Shown: in pieces, positions 1 through 5,052 of the stretch
Numbering within the stretch: the stretch's first letter is position 1
Layout of the letters: the number at the start of each line of letters is the position of its first letter
NCBI GenBank assembly: GCA_035532755.1
Contig: DATKQI010000379.1
Span: 1 to 5,052 of the forward strand
Direction: 5' to 3'
DNA: 5,052 bases
Source: DATKQI01 sp035532755
GTDB taxonomy: Bacteria > Pseudomonadota > Alphaproteobacteria > Acetobacterales > Acetobacteraceae
Made by a program: the position numbers and the translations under genes
The notes under the pieces: model-generated
What the model was told of the DNA's origin: nothing
The model's database searches: none
Seen by the model: only the letters and a program-made list of their open reading frames with translations

Positions 1-3000
1 CGGCCCTGCTCGCCCGCCGCGCCGCCGAGCATGCGGGCCCGGTGCTGCATCTGGCGCGGGACGATGCGCGCATGGCCCGGCTCGCCGAGGCGCTGGCCTT
101 CTTCGCCCCGCGCCTCGAAGTGCTGCGCTTCCCCGCCTGGGATTGCCTGCCGTACGACCGTGTTTCCCCCAACCCCGCCATCGTCTCGGAACGCATCGCG
201 ACCCTCACCCGCCTGCTGGAGCCCGCCGCCGGACCGCGCCTCGTGCTCGCCACCGTGAACGCGATGCTCCAGCGCGTACCGCCGCGCGCGGCCTTCCGCG
301 GCACCAGCCTGCGCCTCGCCCCCGGCGGCACTGTCCGGCCGGAAGAGCTGACGCGGTTCCTGGAGGCGAACGGCTACGGCCGGGCCGGCACGGTGATGGA
401 GCCGGGCGAATACGCGCTGCGCGGCGGCATCATAGACCTCTTCCCCGCCGGGGAGCCGGAGCCGGTGCGGCTCGACCTGTTCGGCGACACCATCGAGACG
501 ATGCGCCGCTTCGATCCCACCACCCAGCGGAGCGGCGCCGACCTGCCGGCGCTGGCGCTGCGCCCGGTCTCCGAAGTGCCGCTCGATCCCGATTCCGTCA
601 CCCGCTTCCGCACCGGCTGGCGGGAGGCGTTCGGCCCAGGTGCGGCGGAAGACCCGCTGTACCTGTCGATCTCCGAGGGCCGCCGCCATCCCGGCATGGA
701 GCATTGGGTGCCGCTGTTCCATCCGGCGATGGAAACCCTGCTGGACTACCTGCCCGGCGCCGCCCTCAGCCTGGACCATCAGGCCGAGGAGGTGCTGGCG
801 GCGCGGCTGGAGATGATCGAGGATCATTTCGCGGCCCGCCGCGCGGTGCCGCGCGATGGCGAAGTGCCGTACCGTCCGCTGCCGCCCGCGCGCCTCTACC
901 TGGACCGCCCGACCTGGAATGCCCTGCTCGCCCAGGGCTCCGCCGCCGCCTTCAGCCCGTTCGCCCGGCCCGAGGGCGCGCCGGGGATCGACGGCGGCGG
1001 CCGTCCGGGTCCCATCCTGGCCCTGGGCGGCGGCATCGCCCCCGGTGTCTTCGACCAGTTGCGCGCGGACGCGATCCGCTGGAGCGGGGAGGGCAGGCGG
1101 CTCACCCTCGCCGCCTGGACCGCCGGTTCGCGCGAACGCATCGCCCATCTGCTGCGCGAGCACGGGATCGGCCCCCTCGCACCCGCCGACTCGGCCGAGG
1201 CGCTGAAGCGCCTGCCCGCCGGCACGATCGGCCTCGTCACGCTGGGCCTGGAACGCGGCTTCGTCGCCGACGGGCTTGTCGTGGTGGCCGAGCAGGACCT
1301 GCTGGGCAGCCGCATCTCCCGCCCGCCGGCCAAGCGCAAGCGCGCCGACCAGTTCATCGCCGAGGCGACCGAGATCGCCGAGGGCGACCTCGTGGTCCAC
1401 CAGGACCACGGCATCGGCCGCTACGACGGGCTCGTCACCATCACCGTGCACGAGGCGCTGCACGATTGCCTGCGCCTGCTGTACGACGGGGACGACAAGC
1501 TGTTCCTGCCGGTCGAGAACATCGAGATGCTCTCCCGCTTCGGGGCGGAGACCGCCGGTGTCGCGCTCGACAAGCTCGGCGGCGCGTCCTGGCAGGCGCG
1601 CAAGGCGCGGGCGAAGACGCGCATCCGCGACATGGCCGGCCAGCTCATCCGCATCGCCGCCGAACGCCGGCTGCACGATGCGCCCTCCCTCGCCCCCGCC
1701 GAAGGGGCGTGGGACGAGTTCTGCGCCCGCTTCCCCTTCGCCGAGACCGAGGACCAGAACCGCGCCATCGCCGATGTGCTGGAAGACCTCGCCTCCGGCC
1801 GGCCGATGGACCGGTTGATCTGCGGCGATGTGGGCTTCGGCAAGACGGAGGTCGCGCTGCGCGCCGCCTTCGTCGCCGCCCTGTCGGGCGCGCAGGTCGC
1901 GGTGGTGGTGCCCACCACGCTGCTCGCGCGGCAGCATTTCCGCGTGTTTTCCGCCCGCTTCGCCGGGCTGCCGGTGAAGGTCGCGCAGCTTTCGCGCATG
2001 GTGGCCGCGAAGGAAGCCGCCGCCGTGCGCCAGGGCATCGCCGACGGGTCGATCAACATCGTCGTCGGCACCCACGCGCTGCTGGCGAAATCCATCGCCT
2101 TCGCCGATCTCGGCCTGCTGATCGTGGACGAGGAGCAACATTTCGGCGTCGCGCACAAGGAACGGCTGAAGGCGCTGAAGGCGGACATGCACGTCCTCAC
2201 CCTTACCGCGACCCCTATCCCCCGCACCCTGCAACTGGCGCTGACCGGCGTGCGGGAGATGAGCGTGATCGCCACCCCGCCGGTCGATCGGCTGGCCGTG
2301 CGCACCTTCATCATGCCGTTCGACCATCTGGTGATCCGCGAGGCGATCCAGCGTGAGCGGTTCCGCGGCGGGCAGATCTTCTGCGTGGTGCCCCGCATCG
2401 AGGATCTGGGCCGCATGGCCGAGCGGCTGGCCGAGATCGTGCCGGAAGCGCGCGTCGCCTCCGCCCACGGCCGCCTCGCGCCCACCGAGCTGGAACGGGT
2501 GATGACGGAGTTCGGCGACGGGAAATACGACATCCTGCTGTCCACCAACATCGTCGAAAGCGGGCTCGACATGCCGGCGGTGAACACGCTCGTGATCCAC
2601 CGGGCGGACCTGTTCGGCCTCGGCCAGCTCTACCAGCTGCGCGGGCGGGTGGGGCGCGGCAAGCAGCGCGGCTATGCCTACCTCACCTGGCCGCCGAATT
2701 TCCGCCTGTCCGCGGCGGCGGAGAAGCGGCTGAACGTGATGCAGACGCTGGACAGCCTGGGCGCGGGCTTCACCCTCGCCTCCCACGATCTCGACATCCG
2801 CGGCGCGGGCAACCTGCTGGGCGACGAGCAATCCGGCCACATCCGTGAGGTCGGCATCGAGCTGTATCAGCAGATGCTGGAGGATGCGGTGGCGGATCTG
2901 CGCGCCGAACGCGGCCGCAAGCGCGCCGAGGCGCGGGACTGGACGCCGAACATCAGCCTCGGCCTGCCGGTGCTGATCCCCGAGACCTATGTGCGGGACC

Positions 3001-3398
3001 TCCCGGTGCGCCTCGGCTTGTATCGCCGCATCGGCGCGCTCGAATCGGATGCCGAGACCGAGGCGATGGCCGCGGAACTGACAGACCGCTTCGGCAAGCT
3101 GCCGGAGGAGGTGGAGAACCTGCTGCAGGTGGTGGCGCTCAAGCGTGCCTGCCGCATGGCCGGGGTGGAAAAGCTGGAAGCCGGGCCGAAAGGCATGGTG
3201 GTCGGCTTCCGCGGCAACGCCTTCGCCAACCCGGGCGGGCTAATCGCCTGGCTCGCCACCCGCGGCGGGGTGCTGCGCCTGCGCCCGGACCACAAGCTGG
3301 TGGTCCCGCGGGAGATGGACGTGCCCACGCGCCTCGTCACCGCGCGCGACATCCTCGGCAACCTCACCCGCATCGCCGACCAGGCGAAGGCCGCGTAA
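1..3398 (+). CDS. mfd: Transcription-repair coupling factor Mfd (5' end cut by window edge)
   Basis: Mfd is a cytoplasmic ATP-driven DNA translocase that pushes RNA polymerase stalled at lesions off the template and recruits UvrA for nucleotide excision repair. The frame is open from base 3 to the TAA at 3396-3398 (1131 visible residues, numbered from base 3). E. coli Mfd has about 1148, so only a few tens of N-terminal residues are probably missing. The GTG at 42 is internal: the codons before it (AEHAGPVLHLARDD) continue the family's N-terminal module. Order of domains: UvrB-like module including the UvrA-binding region (nt 396-533, RGGIIDLFP...TMRRFDPTTQRS); D3; CarD-like RNA-polymerase-interacting domain from residue 460 (EGDLVVHQDHGIGRYDGL); RecG-like helicase with Walker A GDVGFGKTE (K614), DEEQ at 709, TATPIPRT at 735, STNIVESGLD at 847 and QLRGRVGR at 878; a translocation segment (GAGFTLASHDLDIRGAGNLLG); and the C-terminal TRCF domain from about 993 (PETYVRDLPVRLGLYRRIG). 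All motifs are intact, with no frameshift. Identification is very secure. Confidence 0.98.
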   Translation, partial: ALLARRAAEHAGPVLHLARDDARMARLAEALAFFAPRLEVLRFPAWDCLPYDRVSPNPAIVSERIATLTRLLEPAAGPRLVLATVNAMLQRVPPRAAFRGTSLRLAPGGTVRPEELTRFLEANGYGRAGTVMEPGEYALRGGIIDLFPAGEPEPVRLDLFGDTIETMRRFDPTTQRSGADLPALALRPVSEVPLDPDSVTRFRTGWREAFGPGAAEDPLYLSISEGRRHPGMEHWVPLFHPAMETLLDYLPGAALSLDHQAEEVLAARLEMIEDHFAARRAVPRDGEVPYRPLPPARLYLDRPTWNALLAQGSAAAFSPFARPEGAPGIDGGGRPGPILALGGGIAPGVFDQLRADAIRWSGEGRRLTLAAWTAGSRERIAHLLREHGIGPLAPADSAEALKRLPAGTIGLVTLGLERGFVADGLVVVAEQDLLGSRISRPPAKRKRADQFIAEATEIAEGDLVVHQDHGIGRYDGLVTITVHEALHDCLRLLYDGDDKLFLPVENIEMLSRFGAETAGVALDKLGGASWQARKARAKTRIRDMAGQLIRIAAERRLHDAPSLAPAEGAWDEFCARFPFAETEDQNRAIADVLEDLASGRPMDRLICGDVGFGKTEVALRAAFVAALSGAQVAVVVPTTLLARQHFRVFSARFAGLPVKVAQLSRMVAAKEAAAVRQGIADGSINIVVGTHALLAKSIAFADLGLLIVDEEQHFGVAHKERLKALKADMHVLTLTATPIPRTLQLALTGVREMSVIATPPVDRLAVRTFIMPFDHLVIREAIQRERFRGGQIFCVVPRIEDLGRMAERLAEIVPEARVASAHGRLAPTELERVMTEFGDGKYDILLSTNIVESGLDMPAVNTLVIHRADLFGLGQLYQLRGRVGRGKQRGYAYLTWPPNFRLSAAAEKRLNVMQTLDSLGAGFTLASHDLDIRGAGNLLGDEQSGHIREVGIELYQQMLEDAVADLRAERGRKRAEARDWTPNISLGLPVLIPETYVRDLPVRLGLYRRIGALESDAETEAMAAELTDRFGKLPEEVENLLQVVALKRACRMAGVEKLEAGPKGMVVGFRGNAFANPGGLIAWLATRGGVLRLRPDHKLVVPREMDVPTRLVTARDILGNLTRIADQAKAA

Positions 3399-3463
3399 AC
3401 CCCCCGCCGCACGCCCGCCACCCCACCGGTTCCCCTTGTGGTTTGCCAAGCGACTCATCCAGT

Positions 3464-3480
3464 CTGCCCGCAGGGGGCAG
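3464..3480. repeat. Small inverted repeat in the mfd-flavoprotein gap
   Basis: CTGCCC (3464-3469) and GGGCAG (3475-3480) form a perfect 6-bp stem with a 5-base loop. It lies 66 bp after the mfd stop and 3 bases before the purine-rich ribosome binding site of the next gene. No T-tract follows, so it is not a classic intrinsic terminator. It could be a weak mfd terminator, a 5'-leader hairpin affecting translation of the flavoprotein, an operator half-site pair, or chance in GC-rich DNA. Seen in sequence; function is not established. Confidence 0.3.
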
Positions 3481-3483
3481 AAC

Positions 3484-3492
3484 GGGAGGGAG
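3484..3492 (+). promoter_or_regulatory. Ribosome binding site that fixes the flavoprotein start
   Basis: The purine run GGGAGGGAG contains GGAGG at 3485-3489, leaving 8 bases before the ATG at 3498. This is close to ideal spacing and supports ATG 3498 over the in-frame GTG at 3438. The GTG at 3438 has only a pyrimidine-rich stretch (ccggttcccctt) before it. Confidence 0.8.
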
Positions 3493-3497
3493 CCACC

Positions 3498-4703
3498 ATG
3501 CCCGAAACCATCTCCACACGCTGCTGCATCGCCGGCGGCGGCCCGGCCGGGATGATGCTGGGTTTCCTGCTCGCCCGTGCCGGCATCGACGTGACGGTGC
3601 TGGAGAAGCACGCGGATTTCCTGCGCGATTTCCGCGGCGACACCATCCACCCCTCCACGCTGGAGGTGATGCACGAACTCGGGCTGCTCGATGCGTTCCT
3701 CGCCCTGCCGCACCAGGAGGCCCCGACCCTCGGCGCGGTGATCGAGGGCAGGGCGCTGCAACTCGTGGATTTTTCGCGCCTGCCGACGCGCTGCAAGTTC
3801 ATCGCGCTGATGCCGCAATGGGACTTCCTGGATTTCCTCGCCACCCAGGGAAGAAGCCTGCCGAATTTCCACCTGCGCATGCGTGCCGAGGCCGTCGGCC
3901 TGCTGCGCGAGGGCACGCGCATCACGGGCGCTGTGGTGGAAACCCCGGAAGGGCGGTTGGAGATTGCCGCCGAACTGGTCATCGCCGCGGACGGGCGCCA
4001 CTCCACGGTGCGCGACCAGGCGGGGCTTGCGGTGGAGGATTTCGGCGTGCCGATGGATGTGCTGTGGTTCCGCCTTTCGCATCGCGCGGGGGACGAGACC
4101 CAGTCGCTCGGCCGCATCGTGTCCGGGCGGATGATGGTGACGATCGATCGCGGCGACTACTGGCAATGCGCCTTCGTCATCCCGAAGGGCGGCAACGAAC
4201 AGATCCGTCGCGCCGGGCTCGACGCGCTGGGTGCCGAGATCGCGCGCCTGGTGCCGCGCTTCGCGGACCGGCTGGGCGAGCTGAAAAGCTGGGAGGACGT
4301 GAAGCTTCTCACCGTCGTGGTGAACCGGCTGCCACGATGGTACCTGCCGGGCCTGCTGTGCATCGGCGATGCGGCGCATGCGATGTCCCCGGTGGCCGGC
4401 GTCGGCGTGAACTACGCGGTGCAGGATGCGGTGGCTGCGGCCAACATCCTGGTGCCGCGCCTGCGCGCGGGGCAGATCACGGAGGATGACCTGCGCGCGG
4501 TGCAGCGCCGCCGCGAATGGCCCATGAAGATGATGCAGCGCGTGCAGTTGGCGGTGCAGAACCGGCTCATCGGCAGCGTGCTCGCGGGCGGCAAGCTGAA
4601 GGTGCCTTGGCCGATGACGCTGCTGGACCGCTTCCCGCTGCTGCGGATGCTCCCGGCGCGGCTGATCGGCCTGGGATTCCGGCCGGAGCATATCCGGCAC
4701 TGA
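3498..4703 (+). CDS. FAD-dependent monooxygenase/oxidoreductase, class A flavoprotein (FAD_binding_3 type)
   Basis: A soluble flavoprotein of 401 residues from the p-hydroxybenzoate-hydroxylase-like group. Such enzymes use NAD(P)H and O2 to hydroxylate, usually, an aromatic or cyclic substrate; the substrate here cannot be told. Three family signatures are visible. The dinucleotide fold is IAGGGPAGMMLG (G13-G22), followed by VTVLEKH, where E36 is placed to bind the FAD ribose. The DG motif is IAADGRHSTVR (D165-G166). The FAD-phosphate GD motif is IGDAAHAMSPVAGVGVN (G290-D291). RGDTIHPSTLEVM at 46-58 is also typical of this group. The length of about 400 fits the compact members, which lack the extra C-terminal thioredoxin-like domain of phenol hydroxylases. 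No signal peptide or clear membrane segment is seen. ATG 3498 was chosen because of its ribosome binding site and because the FAD fold begins within 10 residues. The gene follows mfd after 99 bp on the same strand, so read-through is possible, but a functional link is unlikely. A UbiH-like ubiquinone hydroxylase is a less likely alternative. Confidence 0.9.
   Translation: MPETISTRCCIAGGGPAGMMLGFLLARAGIDVTVLEKHADFLRDFRGDTIHPSTLEVMHELGLLDAFLALPHQEAPTLGAVIEGRALQLVDFSRLPTRCKFIALMPQWDFLDFLATQGRSLPNFHLRMRAEAVGLLREGTRITGAVVETPEGRLEIAAELVIAADGRHSTVRDQAGLAVEDFGVPMDVLWFRLSHRAGDETQSLGRIVSGRMMVTIDRGDYWQCAFVIPKGGNEQIRRAGLDALGAEIARLVPRFADRLGELKSWEDVKLLTVVVNRLPRWYLPGLLCIGDAAHAMSPVAGVGVNYAVQDAVAAANILVPRLRAGQITEDDLRAVQRRREWPMKMMQRVQLAVQNRLIGSVLAGGKLKVPWPMTLLDRFPLLRMLPARLIGLGFRPEHIRH
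4682..4698. terminator. Possible stem-loop at the convergent gene junction
   Basis: GCCGGA (4682-4687) and TCCGGC (4693-4698) form a perfect 6-bp stem around the loop GCATA, inside the last codons of the flavoprotein gene and just beyond the stop of the opposite-strand gene. Because the genes converge with 5 bp between stops, any terminator must lie within coding sequence. There is no T-tract on either strand, so a classic intrinsic terminator is not supported. A weak transcript-end hairpin or chance in GC-rich DNA are both possible. Confidence 0.25.
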
Positions 4704-4708
4704 TCCGG

Positions 4709-5052
4709 TCAGGGCTCCGCGTCGTCCCGCTGCCCGCTCACGGCGCGGCGAAGCCGGTTGAGCCGTTCCAGCGCCGCCATCGCCTGCGCCCGCCCCGCGG
4801 CGGCAAGCCCCAGGACGAGCGCTTCCAGGCCGACGAGCGTCGCGCCGTGCAGCGCGACGCGCTGCGCCCGCCCGCGCGGGATCGCCACCACCACGTCGGC
4901 AAGGCCGGCAAACCCGCTGCCGTCGGAGATCAGCACGATGGGCAGGCCGAGCCGCCGCGCCTCGGCGGACACGGCCGCCACCTCGCGATAGGCGCGGCCG
5001 TAGGCCAGGGCGAGAACGGCATCGCCCGCGCGTAGGTCGAGCAGCCCATCCG
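4709..5052 (-). CDS. SIS-domain protein, probable RpiR/MurR-family transcriptional regulator (C-terminal part; start beyond window)
   Basis: Read on the minus strand, the frame is open from the right edge (first full codon 5050-5048) to the TGA at 4711-4709, giving 113 residues. Its start and any DNA-binding part lie outside the window; the GTG at 4981 is internal, since the frame before it continues the same domain (DLRAGDAVLALAYGRAYREV). The visible part has the alternating alpha/beta layout of the second half of a sugar-isomerase (SIS) domain: AGDAVLALAYG strand and turn, REVAAVSAEARRLGLPIVLISD helix-strand, ADVVVAIPRG strand, then a long C-terminal helical stretch (HGATLVGLEALVLGLAAAG) ending in AMAALERLNRLR. 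RpiR-type regulators have an N-terminal helix-turn-helix followed by such a domain, which binds phosphosugars, and the ALERLN-type tail is common in them. The DNA-binding half is not seen, so a stand-alone SIS-domain isomerase remains possible. The usual serine-rich SxSG phosphate-binding loop is replaced here by AYGRAY. The gene converges on the flavoprotein gene with 5 bp between stops. Confidence 0.75.
   Translation of the reverse strand, partial: DGLLDLRAGDAVLALAYGRAYREVAAVSAEARRLGLPIVLISDGSGFAGLADVVVAIPRGRAQRVALHGATLVGLEALVLGLAAAGRAQAMAALERLNRLRRAVSGQRDDAEP

Noticed and set aside
42..44. GTG as the start of mfd
   Set aside because: The reading frame is open to the window edge and the upstream codons (AEHAGP before VLHLARDD) match the expected Mfd N-terminal module, so the true start is outside the window.
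143..2356. A 737-codon open frame on the plus strand in another phase of mfd
   Set aside because: Its product is Arg/Pro/Gly/Ala-rich and patternless, as expected from reading a GC-rich gene in the wrong phase.
1421..2587. A 388-codon open frame on the minus strand inside mfd
   Set aside because: Ser/Arg/Ala-rich low-complexity translation with no domain, lying opposite the highly conserved helicase region of mfd. It is a shadow frame.
3438..3440. GTG as the start of the flavoprotein gene
   Set aside because: It would add 20 residues (VCQATHPVCPQGAEREGAT) ahead of a FAD fold that normally begins near the N-terminus, and it lacks a ribosome binding site. ATG 3498 has a strong one.
3436..3464. 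Possible sigma-70 promoter with TTGTGG as the -35 box
   Set aside because: No acceptable -10 hexamer occurs 16-18 bp downstream (tccagt/ccagtc), so a promoter cannot be supported from sequence alone.
3240..4700. A 486-codon open frame on the minus strand, antisense to the end of mfd, the gap and nearly all of the flavoprotein gene
   Set aside because: Its translation is dominated by His, Arg, Gln and Ala with no recognisable domain. It is what a high-GC gene with G/C-rich third positions gives in an antisense frame. The plus-strand genes have full family motifs.
4517..5035. A 172-codon plus-strand open frame across the convergent junction
   Set aside because: It overlaps the end of the flavoprotein gene in another phase and runs antisense to the SIS-domain gene, which has a clear domain pattern. 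The translation has none.

Overview
The window looks like an ordinary chromosomal segment of a very GC-rich alphaproteobacterium. The Mfd sequence, with stretches such as RFPAWDCLPYDRVSP and EGDLVVHQDHGIGRYDGL, has an alphaproteobacterial character. An Acetobacteraceae/Rhodospirillales-type host (Roseomonas-like) is my best guess from memory of similar proteins; a database search would be needed to confirm it.

Layout: (1) Positions 1-3398, plus strand, hold nearly all of mfd, the transcription-repair coupling factor. Its reading frame is open at the left edge, so the true start codon lies outside the window. (2) Positions 3399-3497 are a 99-bp gap with a small inverted repeat and a strong Shine-Dalgarno sequence. 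(3) Positions 3498-4703, plus strand, encode a complete 401-residue class A FAD-dependent monooxygenase/oxidoreductase of unknown substrate. (4) Positions 4709-5052, minus strand, hold the C-terminal part of a SIS-domain protein that best resembles an RpiR/MurR-family transcriptional regulator, cut by the right edge. The last two genes converge with only 5 bp between their stop codons.

Coding density is close to complete. mfd is a housekeeping DNA-repair gene, the flavoprotein is probably an accessory metabolic enzyme, and the SIS-domain protein is probably a sugar-phosphate-type regulator. Nothing in the sequence links the three into one pathway; the flavoprotein and the regulator face each other, so they are not one operon. 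I found no RNA genes, mobile elements, CRISPR arrays or long repeats. I see no convincing sign of a novel system here; the findings below are modest.
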